Assembly: GCA_963846475.1 (NCBI GenBank)
Contig: CAWJVZ010000004.1
Span: forward strand, 4,322,546-4,386,545
DNA length: 64,000 nucleotides
Reading direction: 5' to 3'
Origin: DASWJZ01 sp963846475
GTDB taxonomy: Bacteria; Pseudomonadota; Alphaproteobacteria; Rhizobiales; Afifellaceae
Every line of letters begins with the position of its first letter. The stretch's first letter is position 1. Made by a program: the position numbers and the translations under genes. The notes beneath the pieces are model-generated. The model saw only the letters and a list, made by a program, of their open reading frames with translations, ran no database searches and was not told the origin of the DNA. Below are positions 27,190-36,919 of the stretch, piece after piece.

Positions 27190-27773
27190 GACGGCGGCCC
27201 TTCCGGCTTCGGCAGCGGCCCTTTGGGCGTCAGCAGCGGCTCCGGGGGCAGCGGACCGCCGCGGCCGAGGAGGACGTTGACCTCGTCCCACATCTGTTCG
27301 CCGAGGAAGATGATCCAGGTGACGCCGGCGATCGGCCAGGCGATGTGGATCAGCCAGAGCGGCAGTTCGGCGAGCTCGGAGATGCGGTGCCAGGCGAAGC
27401 GGGTGAACTCGATGCCGGACCAGACGAAGATCAGCGCCACGACGAGGATGGCGAGCCGGGCGATCAGCCGGACGGCGGCCTCCGCCCGCCGCGACAGTTT
27501 TGGCCAGATGTCGACCTCGAAGTGCGTGCTTTCGCGCACGCCCATCATCGCGCCGATCATCACCGTCCAGACGAGGAGGAAGCGCGCCATCTCCTCGGTC
27601 CAGATGTAGTGCGGCAGGATCGCGGTGAAGCGCGAAAAAATCTGCAGCGTGACCGGGATCACCAGAATCGCGGTCGAGATCACCAGCAGCCAGGAAAGGA
27701 ACGCGGAATACCAAGCCGTGAGCCTCCGCCACGCGCTCCGCCGCCGGGAGATTTCCGCGCTCATCAAGCCCAC
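27186..27773 (-). CDS. dctQ: TRAP transporter small permease (DctQ)
   Basis: 195 aa with four membrane segments and the family pattern YIWTEEMARFLLVWTVMIGA. The Pro-rich tail (GPLPPEPLLTPKGPLPKPEG) is unusual and probably cytosolic. Middle gene of dctP-dctQ-dctM. Confidence 0.9.
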   Translation of the reverse strand: MGLMSAEISRRRSAWRRLTAWYSAFLSWLLVISTAILVIPVTLQIFSRFTAILPHYIWTEEMARFLLVWTVMIGAMMGVRESTHFEVDIWPKLSRRAEAAVRLIARLAILVVALIFVWSGIEFTRFAWHRISELAELPLWLIHIAWPIAGVTWIIFLGEQMWDEVNVLLGRGGPLPPEPLLTPKGPLPKPEGPPS

Positions 27774-27833
27774 CGGAAGTCAGGCGAAAGCAGCCGAGGA
27801 AGACGTCCGCGGCTGCCGATTTTCCGGACCGCG

Positions 27834-28823
27834 CTACTGCACGGCGTTGATTTTTGCGAGAATGTCCTCCGCCTCGATCTCCTTGGCGAAGGCGGCGAGC
27901 TCCGGATCGACCAACGCCTTCATGGCGTCGCGGTCGGCGAACGGGATGCGCTTCAGCTTGCCGGCCGCTTCCAGCGCTTCCAGCTTCTTGGCGTCCTCGC
28001 TCGATTCGATCTGCCGGCCATAGGCGCCCGCCTCCTTGCCGGCGGTCAGGATGCATTGCTGCAGATCCTCCGGCAGGGACCTGAAGGTCTTGCCCGAAAA
28101 CACCAGCGGCCGGATGGTGATGGCGTGCTCGGTCAGGGCGAGGTTCGGGGCGACCTCGTAGAACTTCATCTGCTCGACGCCGGCCGCCTCATTCTCGCCC
28201 GCCTCGATGACGCCGTTCTGGATGGCGTTATAGACCTCGTTGTAGGCGATCACCGTGGGGGACATGCCCGTCGCGCCGAAGGTGCGGCTCCAGATCGGCG
28301 CGCCTTGCACGCGCACCTTCAGGCCCTTCAGATCCTCCAGGCTCGCCACCGGCCGGTTGACAAAGATATTGCGGACGCCGCCGCCCGCATAGCCGATGAG
28401 CATGGCGTCGGCCTTCTCGGCGATTTCGTCGGCGATCGGCTTCAGCAGATCCTGGTCGAGCACCTTGTTCCAATGGTCGAGGTCGCGGAACAGGAACGGT
28501 GCGTCGATGAATGGCGCCGCCTTTGAAAAAGTCGACATGTGCGCCGGCGACACGATGGCGTAATCCACGGCGCGGCCCTGCGACATGTATTCGAAATACT
28601 GCTTCTCCAGGCCGAGCTCGCTGTTCTTGTGCAGCACGAACTCGATAGGCTTGCCGTAGCAGGCCTTGACCAGCTCCTCGAACTTGACCATCGCCTTGGT
28701 GAAGGCGTGGTCGTCGTTGAACTGCGACGCGCCGTGCAGCGTGATCGTGTCCTGGGCGTTGACGAGCGCGGGCGCAAGCGCCGTGGCGAGCGCGAACGCA
28801 CCCCTGATGATCTGGTGTCTCAT
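27834..28823 (-). CDS. dctP: TRAP transporter substrate-binding protein (DctP)
   Basis: 329-aa periplasmic protein with a Sec signal (MRHQIIRGAFALATALAPALVNAQ). Family features: PFIDAPFLFRDLDHW, the conserved Arg-region VRNIFVNRPVASLEDLKGLKVRV, and AYNEVYNAIQNGVIEAGENE. GGAGG lies eight bases before the ATG at 28823; the frame is open further upstream but without a signal sequence. The ligand is probably a carboxylated or sugar-like compound. Confidence 0.9.
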   Translation of the reverse strand: MRHQIIRGAFALATALAPALVNAQDTITLHGASQFNDDHAFTKAMVKFEELVKACYGKPIEFVLHKNSELGLEKQYFEYMSQGRAVDYAIVSPAHMSTFSKAAPFIDAPFLFRDLDHWNKVLDQDLLKPIADEIAEKADAMLIGYAGGGVRNIFVNRPVASLEDLKGLKVRVQGAPIWSRTFGATGMSPTVIAYNEVYNAIQNGVIEAGENEAAGVEQMKFYEVAPNLALTEHAITIRPLVFSGKTFRSLPEDLQQCILTAGKEAGAYGRQIESSEDAKKLEALEAAGKLKRIPFADRDAMKALVDPELAAFAKEIEAEDILAKINAVQ

Positions 28824-28985
28824 CCGGAAAATCCTCCCTGTTTTCACCCTGAAGGGGTGTTGCACGGCATTATGGCAAAGCGCTCGCCGCGGGCCAATCG
28901 CTAAGAACGATCGTGTTGCTCCACGTTCGGTGGACCGGTCGCTCCCACAACCCATGAAGCCCACAGTGCCATAGCGCCTCAGCGA

Positions 28986-29642
28986 TCAGCCTCGTGCATC
29001 CCCCGCCGCTGCCCAGAGCATTCCGCGGTGCAGGATGGTTCGCATTTCCGGAACCTGGAATTCCTTCGCGACGTGGCCGAGCGAGGAATAGAAGACGCGG
29101 CCCTTGCCGTGCCGGCGCTTCCAGACGACCGGCATGACGACGCCGTCGATCCACGGGGCGTGCTCGCCCGAGAAGGTCGTGGTGGCGAGCACCTCGTTGG
29201 AGGGGTCGACATGCATGTAATACTGCTCGGAGCGGTAGGGAAAACTCTCGATTCCCGCCATGATCGGATCGTCGGGCCGCGTGACGTCGACCCGGTAGTC
29301 GATGATGTTGCCGGGGTGGGCGACCCATTGCCCGCCGCACATGAACTGGTATTCGACCGCCTCGCGAAACGCGTCGCCCATGCCGCCGTGATAGCCGGCG
29401 AGCCCGACGCCGCCCTCCACCGCCCTGGTCAGGTTCTGCACCTCGTGCTTCTCGATCTTCGCCATGGTGTAGATCGGGACGATGAGGCTGAGATCCTTGA
29501 TGGAAGGATCGGCAAAGGCCGCGGTGCTGTTCTCGACACGCACCTTGAAGCCGTCGCCTTGGAGCATGTCGGAGATGATCCTGGCGCACTGCTCGGGCTC
29601 GTGTCCGCTCCAGCCGCCCCAGACGATCAGCGCTTCCCGCAT
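28986..29642 (-). CDS. thuA: ThuA-like domain protein
   Basis: 218-aa protein of the ThuA (trehalose utilisation, class I amidotransferase-like) family. It begins MREALIVWGGWSGHEP, with GYHGGMGDAF and WKRRHGKGRVFYSSLGH typical of the family. AGGAG precedes the ATG. In rhizobia ThuA works with a Gfo/Idh/MocA protein on disaccharide oxidation; the gene directly upstream here is of that family, so the pair resembles thuAB. Substrate is not proven. Confidence 0.83.
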   Translation of the reverse strand: MREALIVWGGWSGHEPEQCARIISDMLQGDGFKVRVENSTAAFADPSIKDLSLIVPIYTMAKIEKHEVQNLTRAVEGGVGLAGYHGGMGDAFREAVEYQFMCGGQWVAHPGNIIDYRVDVTRPDDPIMAGIESFPYRSEQYYMHVDPSNEVLATTTFSGEHAPWIDGVVMPVVWKRRHGKGRVFYSSLGHVAKEFQVPEMRTILHRGMLWAAAGDARG

Positions 29643-29664
29643 CAAAATTCTCCTGTGTGAGACG

Positions 29665-30762
29665 TCAGCCGAGCCGGCCCTCATGAAGATCGACGGCGAG
29701 GGCTGCCGGACGTGCCGGTCGCGTCGTCATCTCGATGTGCCGGCCCTGCTCGGAGGAACGGGCGAATGCTTCCATGACCTCCAGCACGTGGAGCGCCAGG
29801 TCGCCGCTTGCCCGGTGCGGGCGGTTCTCGCGGATCGCCAGCGCCATGTCGGCAACGCCGATGCTGCGGTAATTGCCGTCGGCATAGGGCATGTCGGTGG
29901 CGACCTCGGCCCAGTCGCCGCCCTTTCGCAGGTGCTGAATGGCGCCGCCGAAATGGTTTGGGTCGGGCACGATGAGAGTGCCCTCCGTGCCGTAGATCTC
30001 GAGCGGCACGTGCCTATGCCCGGCCACATCAAAGCTCATGCCGATCTGTACGACGGGGCCGGAGACGAACTCCAGCGTCCCGGCGACGTGCGTGGGCACG
30101 TGCACCGGAATGATCTCGCCGCGTCTGGGCTCGCTGGTGATCTCGCGGGTGGCGCGCGGCGTGCTTGCGACGCCGGCCACCCGCGCCACCGGGCCGAGGA
30201 GATTGACCAGGTCGGTGATGTAATAGGGGCCCATGTCGAGCATCGGCCCGCCGCCTGCCTCGTAATAGAAGGCCGGATTGGGGTGCCAGCGCTCGTGGCC
30301 GGGACACATGAAGAAGGCGGTCCCCGCCACAGGCTGGCCGATGGCTCCCTCGTCGATCAGCCGGCGGCAGGTCTGGTGGGCGCCGCCGAGAAAAGTGTCG
30401 GGCGCGGAGCCGACGCGGAGGCCCGCTTTGCTGGCGGCATCGACCAGGCGCTTGCCGTCGTCGAAGCGGATTCCGAGCGGCTTTTCGGAATAGACGTGCT
30501 TGCCGGCGGCGAGCGCCCGCAGGCCCACATCGACATGCGCCTTCGGCACGGTGAGATTGACGACAATCTCGATCTTCGGATCGGCGAGCAGCGCCTCGAC
30601 GCTCGCCGCGCGGAGCCCGAACTCGGCGGCGCGCGCCTCCGCCGCGGCGGGGATCGCATCAGCCAGCGAGCGGATGGCAAGAAATGGAAAGTTTTGCGCA
30701 GCCTTGAGGTAGGCGGAGGAGATGTTGCCGCATCCGATGATTCCGATGCCGACCTCAGTCAT
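29665..30762 (-). CDS. Gfo/Idh/MocA family oxidoreductase
   Basis: 365-aa NAD(P)-dependent dehydrogenase. The Rossmann motif is at the start (GIGIIGCGNISSAY) and the YSEKPLG motif near residue 95 carries the catalytic Lys. The C-terminal alpha/beta domain contains GGGPMLDMGPYYITDL. First gene of the minus-strand cluster with thuA and the TRAP genes, divergent from a sugar ABC importer 86 bp away. ThuB-like function is plausible. Confidence 0.88.
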   Translation of the reverse strand: MTEVGIGIIGCGNISSAYLKAAQNFPFLAIRSLADAIPAAAEARAAEFGLRAASVEALLADPKIEIVVNLTVPKAHVDVGLRALAAGKHVYSEKPLGIRFDDGKRLVDAASKAGLRVGSAPDTFLGGAHQTCRRLIDEGAIGQPVAGTAFFMCPGHERWHPNPAFYYEAGGGPMLDMGPYYITDLVNLLGPVARVAGVASTPRATREITSEPRRGEIIPVHVPTHVAGTLEFVSGPVVQIGMSFDVAGHRHVPLEIYGTEGTLIVPDPNHFGGAIQHLRKGGDWAEVATDMPYADGNYRSIGVADMALAIRENRPHRASGDLALHVLEVMEAFARSSEQGRHIEMTTRPARPAALAVDLHEGRLG

Positions 30763-30848
30763 TGCCTCTCCCGCCTGGGTGACCCAAAATACCTAGCGCA
30801 AAAGAAATCGCCGGACCAACAGGCGAACACCCCTCAGGAGGAAAGCCG

Positions 30849-32150
30849 ATGACAAGCGATCTCATGAGCAAGATCTTGGGGCGGTCCGGCGCCGGCCGTT
30901 GGCTCGCAATGTGCGGCGCCGTCCTTGCCCTCGGAATGCTCGCTCCCGCGACGCAGGCGGACACGACCATCCGCATGCTGCATGTCGAAACCAATCCCGA
31001 CACGGTGGAACTCTGGAAAACGGCCGGGCGCGACTTCGAGGCCGCCAATCCCGGCGTGAAGGTGGACATCCAGTATTTGGAGAACGAGGCCTACAAGGCA
31101 AAACTGCCGACGCTGCTCCAGTCGGAGGACCGCCCGCACATCATCTATTCGTGGAGCGGCGGCGTCATGCGGGCCCAGCAGGAAGCGGGCTTCCTGCAGG
31201 ACATCACCGCCGAGGCGAGCGGGTGGGCGAACCGGTTCTCGCCCGGCGCAGCGAACGCCTTCCAGATCGACGGCAAGATCTATGGCGCGCCGATGCTTTT
31301 GAGCGAGGTGGCCTTCTTCTACAACAAGGAGCTCTTGGCCAAAGCGGGCGTCGATGCGGAGACCATCAAGACCTGGACCGATTTCCTCGCCGCTGTGAGC
31401 AAGCTGAAGGAGGCCGGCATCACCCCGATCATCGTCGGGGCGGGCGAGAAATGGCCGATGCACTTCTACTGGTCCTACCTGGTGATCCGCATTGGCGGCG
31501 CCGAGGCGCTGACCAACGCCACGTCCGGCGAAGGCGAAGGCTTCAACGACCCGGTCTTCGTGCAGGCCGGCGAGAAGCTGCAGGAGCTCACCGCGCTGGA
31601 ACCGTTCCAGGACGGCTGGCTCGCCACCACGCATCTGCAGGCCGCCGGCTTGTGGGGCGACGGCAAGGGGGCCTTTCAGCTCATGGGCAGCTGGCTCCTC
31701 AACACCCAGAAGAACAACGCCACCGACGGCAAGGGACTGGCGCCTGAAAATATCGGCATCATGAATTTCCCGGTGGTGGAGGGCGGCAAGGGCGCGCCGA
31801 CCGACACGCTCGGCGGCATCAACGGCTGGCTCGTCACCGAGGGCTCGCCTCCGGAAGCCGTCAAGTTCCTGGAGTTTTTCCTGCAGGACAAATACCAGCG
31901 CGTGGCCGCCGAGAAGGGCTTCTACATCCCCTCCGTCCTCGGCACCGAAGCGGCGATCGCCGACCCGCTGACGAAGCGCATGGCGGACGACCTCGCCGCC
32001 TCCGAATACCATCAGATTTTCTTCGACCAGGATCTCGGCCCGTCGGTCGGCCGCGTGGTCAACGACATCTCGGTGGCGGTCGCCGCCGGCGAAATGTCGC
32101 CCGACGAAGCCGCGGCCTCCGTCCAGCAGGCCTGGGAAGACGAGCAATAA
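30849..32150 (+). CDS. Sugar ABC transporter substrate-binding protein
   Basis: 433-aa family 1 extracellular binding protein with a Sec signal ending near ATQA. It shows the usual YLENEAYKAKLPTLLQ and YWSYLVIRIGG / WGDGKGAFQLMGSW elements. AGGAGGAAAG lies just before the ATG. Operon with two permeases follows. By the company of ThuA and Gfo/Idh/MocA genes the ligand is probably a disaccharide or polyol. Confidence 0.9.
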   Translation: MTSDLMSKILGRSGAGRWLAMCGAVLALGMLAPATQADTTIRMLHVETNPDTVELWKTAGRDFEAANPGVKVDIQYLENEAYKAKLPTLLQSEDRPHIIYSWSGGVMRAQQEAGFLQDITAEASGWANRFSPGAANAFQIDGKIYGAPMLLSEVAFFYNKELLAKAGVDAETIKTWTDFLAAVSKLKEAGITPIIVGAGEKWPMHFYWSYLVIRIGGAEALTNATSGEGEGFNDPVFVQAGEKLQELTALEPFQDGWLATTHLQAAGLWGDGKGAFQLMGSWLLNTQKNNATDGKGLAPENIGIMNFPVVEGGKGAPTDTLGGINGWLVTEGSPPEAVKFLEFFLQDKYQRVAAEKGFYIPSVLGTEAAIADPLTKRMADDLAASEYHQIFFDQDLGPSVGRVVNDISVAVAAGEMSPDEAAASVQQAWEDEQ

Positions 32151-32165
32151 AGCGCGGCAGCAATC

Positions 32166-32195
32166 GAGATCCCGGCTCAAAGTCGCCGGGATCTC
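32166..32195 (+). terminator. Intercistronic stem-loop after binding-protein gene
   Basis: Perfect 11-bp inverted repeat GAGATCCCGGC / GCCGGGATCTC with an 8-base loop and no T run. Placed between the binding protein and permease genes, it more likely protects the upstream mRNA or attenuates than fully terminates. Confidence 0.7.
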
Positions 32196-32228
32196 TCGTG
32201 CAGCTCCCGGTCCGAGGCGCGGCGCAGC

Positions 32229-33131
32229 ATGGCGATGAGCACGGGCTTTGCGTTGACGCGCAGGAGACCGGAAAGCCACGGCCTGCTCACCGCGCTGATC
32301 TTCCTGCCGCCGGCGCTCGTCCTCTTCACCGTCTTCATCGTGCTGCCGATCGGCGAGGCTGCGTGGTACAGCTTCTTCAATTGGAACGGCATGGGCGAGC
32401 TCGACAAGTTCATCGGGCTCAGGAACTACGCGCAGGTTCTCGGGCACGCGGTGTTCCAGCGCGCCTTCGTCAACAACCTCCTGATCATCCTTGTGTCGCT
32501 GGCGATCCAGCTGCCGCTGGCGCTCGCCATGGCGATCCTCGTGGCCGACCGGCTCGCCGGCGCGGTGGCGTTCCGCATGATCTTTTTCCTTCCCTACATC
32601 CTCGCCGACGTCGCGGCCGGACTGATCTGGCGCTTCATGTTCGACGGCGATTTCGGGCCGGTGTCGCATCTCGCGCAGTGGTTCGGCTTCGAGCCGGTTT
32701 TCCTCCTGGCGGACCGTAACCTCGCGATCACCACCATCCTGACCGTCGTGGTGTGGAAGTATTTCGGGTTCCACATGATGCTCTACGTCGCCGGCCTGCA
32801 GACGATCGACAGGAACCTCTACGAAGCGGCGGCGATCGACGGCGCGACGGCGTGGCAGCGCTTTCGCTATGTGACCGTGCCGCAGCTCGCGCCGATGATC
32901 CGGCTTTCCATCTTCTTTTCGCTGGTGGGAGCCCTGCAGCTTTTCGACCTGATCGTTCCGCTCACCAACGGCGGGCCGCTGAACAGCACCCACACCATGG
33001 TGTCGTTCCTCTACAGTTTCGGCGTGGGCCGCATGCGCGTCGGGTTCGGGTCGGCTGTCGGCGTGATCCTGTTCATCCTCTGCGTCGTCGTTGCCTTCGG
33101 CTACAAGCGGTTGTTCATGCGTGGCGATTGA
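32229..33131 (+). CDS. Sugar ABC transporter permease (MalF type)
   Basis: 300-aa inner-membrane permease with six predicted membrane segments and the ATPase-contact EAA loop YEAAAIDGATAWQRFRYVTVPQLAP. It starts 78 bp after the binding protein, just past the stem-loop. Partners are the next permease and an ATPase that is not encoded nearby. Confidence 0.92.
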   Translation: MAMSTGFALTRRRPESHGLLTALIFLPPALVLFTVFIVLPIGEAAWYSFFNWNGMGELDKFIGLRNYAQVLGHAVFQRAFVNNLLIILVSLAIQLPLALAMAILVADRLAGAVAFRMIFFLPYILADVAAGLIWRFMFDGDFGPVSHLAQWFGFEPVFLLADRNLAITTILTVVVWKYFGFHMMLYVAGLQTIDRNLYEAAAIDGATAWQRFRYVTVPQLAPMIRLSIFFSLVGALQLFDLIVPLTNGGPLNSTHTMVSFLYSFGVGRMRVGFGSAVGVILFILCVVVAFGYKRLFMRGD

Positions 33132-34023
33132 CACTTCCACAGGACCAGGCCTCGCGGCGGTCCGTAGCAGGCCGGCTGCGCCGCCGGCGGAGCGGGCCGC
33201 GCCGGTGACGCTCGGGCCCGTCTACCGGCTCGCCGTGCTCGTCGTCGTCGCGGGGATCGTGCTCCTGCCGCTGCTCGCCACCCTTCTCGGCGGCTTCAAG
33301 AGCCTTGGCGAGCTCCGGACCGATCCGCTGGGGCTCCCCGACGAATGGCACTGGGAGAATTACTGGGGAATCCTCACCAGCCTCCGCTACTGGCAGCTCC
33401 TCGGCAACTCCCTCGTCATCGCCGGATTTACGGTGTTTCTGACGCTGGTCGTCGCCTCGACCGCGGCGTTTGCGTTCGCGCATCTCCGCTTCTTCGGCCA
33501 CCGCTTCCTGTTCAACTACCTGCTGCTCGGCCTGACGTTCCCGTTCGCCACGGCGATCCTGCCGCTCTTCATCAAGATCCGCGACCTCGGCCTGCTCAAC
33601 ACCCATTGGGGCGTAGTCTTGCCGCAGGTTGCCTTCGGCCTCGGCTTCAGCGTGCTGCTCTTGCGCAACGCCTTCCGCCAGCATCCGAAAGAGCTCCTGG
33701 AGGCGGCCCTCGTCGACGGCTGCGGCTACATGCGCTTCTTCTTCCACATAACGCTGCCGCTATCGCGCCCCATCCTGGCGACGGTCGGCGTGATCTCGTT
33801 CGTCACCAGCTGGAACAATTTCCTGCTGCCTCTCGTCGTCCTCAACTCCGAATCCAAATACCCTTGGCCGCTCGGAATGATGGTCTACCAGGGCGAATAT
33901 TCGACCAATTGGCCGCTCGTCCTCGCTTTCGTCACCCTGACCATCATGCCGGCGATCGTCATGTTCGTCCTGGCGCAGAAATACATCGTGGCCGGGCTGA
34001 CCGCCGGAGCCGTCAAGGGGTAA
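33121..34023 (+). CDS. Sugar ABC transporter permease (MalG type)
   Basis: 300-aa permease with six membrane segments and the EAA loop LEAALVDGCGYMRFFFHITLPLSRP. I prefer the GTG at 33121, which overlaps the previous stop by 11 bp, over an ATG 30 bp earlier. No msmX/malK-type ATPase gene follows; the next gene is on the other strand. Confidence 0.9.
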   Translation: MAIDTSTGPGLAAVRSRPAAPPAERAAPVTLGPVYRLAVLVVVAGIVLLPLLATLLGGFKSLGELRTDPLGLPDEWHWENYWGILTSLRYWQLLGNSLVIAGFTVFLTLVVASTAAFAFAHLRFFGHRFLFNYLLLGLTFPFATAILPLFIKIRDLGLLNTHWGVVLPQVAFGLGFSVLLLRNAFRQHPKELLEAALVDGCGYMRFFFHITLPLSRPILATVGVISFVTSWNNFLLPLVVLNSESKYPWPLGMMVYQGEYSTNWPLVLAFVTLTIMPAIVMFVLAQKYIVAGLTAGAVKG

Positions 34024-34067
34024 GTGCCGCGTCTGGCGGAGCTTCGCGTGCCTTCGGTATGGGAAAT

Positions 34068-34919
34068 TCACCCCTTCGCGCGGGCTTTCGCCTGCTCGCG
34101 ATGCGCCGTGTAGAGGCCGCTGGCGGCGATCAGGGTGGCGCCTACAAAGGTGGCCGGGCCCGGCACGGCGCCGAAGACCACGAAGCCAAGGGCGGTCGCC
34201 CAGATCAGCTGGGTGTAGGTGAACGGCGCCAGCACGGACGCGGCGGCATGGTTATAGGCGAGCACCAGCAGCCAGTGGCCGAGCGTGGCGCCCGCCCCGA
34301 CGACGAGGCCGAGGCCGAACTCGCTCCAGCTCGGCGTCACCCAGTCGAACGGGACGACGATCGACAGCGCCGCAAAGCCGGTGAGGGCCGACCAGGCCAG
34401 CGTGGTGTCCGGATGCTCGCTGTCGCGCATCATGCGGGTGAAGATGACGGCAAGGCCCCAGATCGCCGCCGCCGAGATCGGCAGCAAGGCGGCAAGCCGG
34501 AAGGCGCCGGTGCCGGGCTGGACGACGATGAGCACCCCGATCAGGCCGACGATCGCCGCGAGCCAGCGCCTGATGCCGACCTTTTCGCCGAGCAGCGGGA
34601 TCGACAGCGCGGTGATGAAGATCGGCCCGATGAAGCTCAGCGCCGTCGCGTCGGCGACGGCGAGGTGGTGCAGGCCGAGGATGAAAAGCAGCGCCGAGGC
34701 GACCATGAAGATCCCGCGCAGCGTCTGGATGAGCGGCCGGCGCGTCGCCATGGCGCTCCGCCCACCGCGCATGAAGGCGATCGGGATCACGGCGAGGAAG
34801 ACGAGATAGCGGAGCCACGTCACCTGGAGCGGTGGCAGCGTCGCCGAGAGCGCCTTTGCCGCGACGTCGGAAATGGTGAAGACGATGGTCGAGGCGATGA
34901 TCAGGCCGATCCCGACCAT
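34068..34919 (-). CDS. EamA/DMT family transporter
   Basis: 283-aa inner-membrane protein with ten hydrophobic segments in two EamA repeats; S-adenosylmethionine-transporter/RhaT-like pattern (LRGIFMVASALLFILGLHHLAVADATALSFIGPIFITALS). The frame remains open upstream through a Pro/Ala-rich stretch, but the ATG at 34919 begins the first membrane segment. Convergent with the sugar permease operon. Substrate unknown. Confidence 0.85.
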   Translation of the reverse strand: MVGIGLIIASTIVFTISDVAAKALSATLPPLQVTWLRYLVFLAVIPIAFMRGGRSAMATRRPLIQTLRGIFMVASALLFILGLHHLAVADATALSFIGPIFITALSIPLLGEKVGIRRWLAAIVGLIGVLIVVQPGTGAFRLAALLPISAAAIWGLAVIFTRMMRDSEHPDTTLAWSALTGFAALSIVVPFDWVTPSWSEFGLGLVVGAGATLGHWLLVLAYNHAAASVLAPFTYTQLIWATALGFVVFGAVPGPATFVGATLIAASGLYTAHREQAKARAKG

Positions 34920-35207
34920 GACCCTTTCGCCCCGATGCGGCGCCGAGGCCGGCGGTGGGGCGGCGGTGGGCGAGGCGATGGACGGCGCCTCCGCAGCGAT
35001 TTCGGCATCCTTCGCGCGGCGCGTAGACTCTCGGACTGAGGGGGGAATGACGAAAACTCGCTGAGCTGGCGGGGGAGGCGGCCCGAAAGCCGATCCGCGA
35101 GCCATGCCAGATCGCCCGGCCTTCCGACAAGCGCGATCTCCGAGGTCTTGCAAATCCGCCCGATCCGGGGAGCAATGCGGGCCGGAATATTTGAGGGAAG
35201 TGCGTCC

Positions 35208-36407
35208 ATGGCGGGTCCCGAGCCCCAGGCTCAGAGCGGTCCCCAAAAACTGGTGATCCGCAATATCGGCCTGATGCTGAGCGGCGATCTCGAGAGGCCG
35301 ATCCTCGGCGCCGACACGATCGTCGCCGCGGCCGGGCGGATCGCCGGAATCGGGCGCGAGGCGGACCTCGATGCGGGGAACGCCACGACCGTCATCGACG
35401 CGCACGGCACCGTTCTGGCGCCAGGGCTGATCGACAGCCACGTGCATCCCGTCGCCGGCGACTGGACGCCGCGGCAGAACCAGCTCGGCTGGATCGATTC
35501 GTTCCTGAACGGCGGCGTCACCACGATGATCTCCGCCGGCGAGGTTCACACGCCGGGCCGGCCGCGCGACGTGATCGGCGTCAAGGCGATGGCGATCTTT
35601 GCGCAGCGCGCCTTCGCCGCCTTCCGGCCGAGCGGCGTGAAGGTGCTCGCCGGGGCTCCGGTGATCGAGCCGGGCCTGGAGGAACAGGATTTTCGCGAGC
35701 TCGCCGCCGCCGGCATCAAGTTTCTGGGGGAGGTGGGGCTCGGCGGCGTCAAGGACGGTCCGACGGCGCGCAAGATGGTGGCGTGGGCGCGGAAATACGG
35801 CATCCAGAGCACGATCCATACGGGCGGACCGTCGATCCCCGGCTCCGGCCTCATCGACAAGGACGTGGTGCTGGAAGCCGACACCGATATCATCGGCCAC
35901 GTCAACGGCGGCCACACGGCGCTGCCGGACGGGCAGATCCGCTGCCTCTGCGAGGAGTGCGCGCGCGGCCTGGAGCTCGTCCATAACGGCAACGAGCGCG
36001 CCGCGCTCTACGCGCTCCGTACGGCCAAGGAGATGGGCCAGCTGGAGCGAGTCATCCTCGGCACGGACTCGCCGGCCGGCTCCGGCGTGCAGCCGCTCGG
36101 CATATTGCGCATGATCTCCATGCTGTCGTCACTTGGCAACGTGCCGGCGGAGACGGCGTTCTGCTTTGCCACCGGCAATACGGCGCGGATGCGCCAGCTC
36201 GATTGCGGGCTGATCGAGGTGGGGCGGGCGGCCGATTTCGTCATCATGGACAAGGCGCAGCATTCCGCCGGGAGAGATTTCCTGGACAGCATCCGCTTGG
36301 GCGACTTGCCGGGCATCGGCATGACCATCATCGACGGCATCGTCCGCACGCAGCGAAGCCGCAACACGCCGCCGGCGACGAAGGTGCCTGAGATCGTCGT
36401 CGGGTGA
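35208..36407 (+). CDS. Enamidase-like amidohydrolase
   Basis: 399-aa metal-dependent amidohydrolase. The N-terminus KLVIRNIGLMLSGDLERPIL and the blocks LIDSHVHPVAGDWTPRQ, GGVTTMISAGEVHTPGRPRD, GEVGLGGVKD, IHTGGPSIPGSG and GTDSPAGSGVQPLGILR resemble enamidase of Eubacterium barkeri, which opens 6-oxo-1,4,5,6-tetrahydronicotinate. The ligands HVH, His of IHTGG, His of GHVNGGH and Asp of GTDSP are present. The ATG at 35208 has GAGGGAA at good spacing. A 6-hydroxynicotinate reductase gene lies in the operon facing it, which supports the pathway. Confidence 0.82.
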   Translation: MAGPEPQAQSGPQKLVIRNIGLMLSGDLERPILGADTIVAAAGRIAGIGREADLDAGNATTVIDAHGTVLAPGLIDSHVHPVAGDWTPRQNQLGWIDSFLNGGVTTMISAGEVHTPGRPRDVIGVKAMAIFAQRAFAAFRPSGVKVLAGAPVIEPGLEEQDFRELAAAGIKFLGEVGLGGVKDGPTARKMVAWARKYGIQSTIHTGGPSIPGSGLIDKDVVLEADTDIIGHVNGGHTALPDGQIRCLCEECARGLELVHNGNERAALYALRTAKEMGQLERVILGTDSPAGSGVQPLGILRMISMLSSLGNVPAETAFCFATGNTARMRQLDCGLIEVGRAADFVIMDKAQHSAGRDFLDSIRLGDLPGIGMTIIDGIVRTQRSRNTPPATKVPEIVVG

Positions 36408-36919
36408 TCGGCTCAACTCCTCTCCCCCTTGCTTATGGGAAGTGGAAATATTCCGGGACTGTGTGCATTTTTTCCTAGACAGCTGTTCCGGATTGTGCTA
36501 GCTCGCCAAATACCGCTGCTCGACGAGGGACCGGGATGCAAGGACCGGAGCTTTCTGGGAGCAGTGGGCGGTGCCGCCACGGAGCCTCGGTCAGGAGCCG
36601 GGACGGCGTTCCTCAGAAGGGCCCCCCTCGGGAGCAATCCCGGTGCCGGATGTTGCACGGCTAGAGTTCCTGCTTCGGGCGCAAGCACGAGGCAGGACGG
36701 GAAGAGAAAGGGCGAGTTGGGGAACGTATAACGCCGCGCGGAGCGCCTGGAGGCGCCATTATTTAATTTGCGAGGCGTTGTTCAGGCGCTCCGCTCCCTC
36801 GAACGAGGGAATTTTCGGGCCGGCGACACCGGCCAGGCTCTTTGATCACCCCGGGCCGCAGGGCCGCGGGATGATGACGCGCGCTCCTCGCCCGGGAGGA
36901 CGGGATAGGAAGGGCTCCT
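36408..36919. other. Noncoding region between convergent enamidase and MarR genes
   Basis: About 510 bp with no convincing gene on either strand. Composition is mixed: AT-richer near 36435-36515 and 36755-36780, with GC palindromes elsewhere (GGGCCGCAGGGCC near 36862). It may be remains of a lost gene or mobile element; I see no domain. Confidence 0.5.

Noticed and set aside
28873..28887. GGCAAAGCGCTCGCC as a LacI-type operator upstream of dctP
   Set aside because: Only a short AGCGCT core is symmetric and no LacI-family gene is in the window.
36429..36731. 100-codon open frame after the enamidase gene
   Set aside because: No domain, irregular composition, and no clear start signal.
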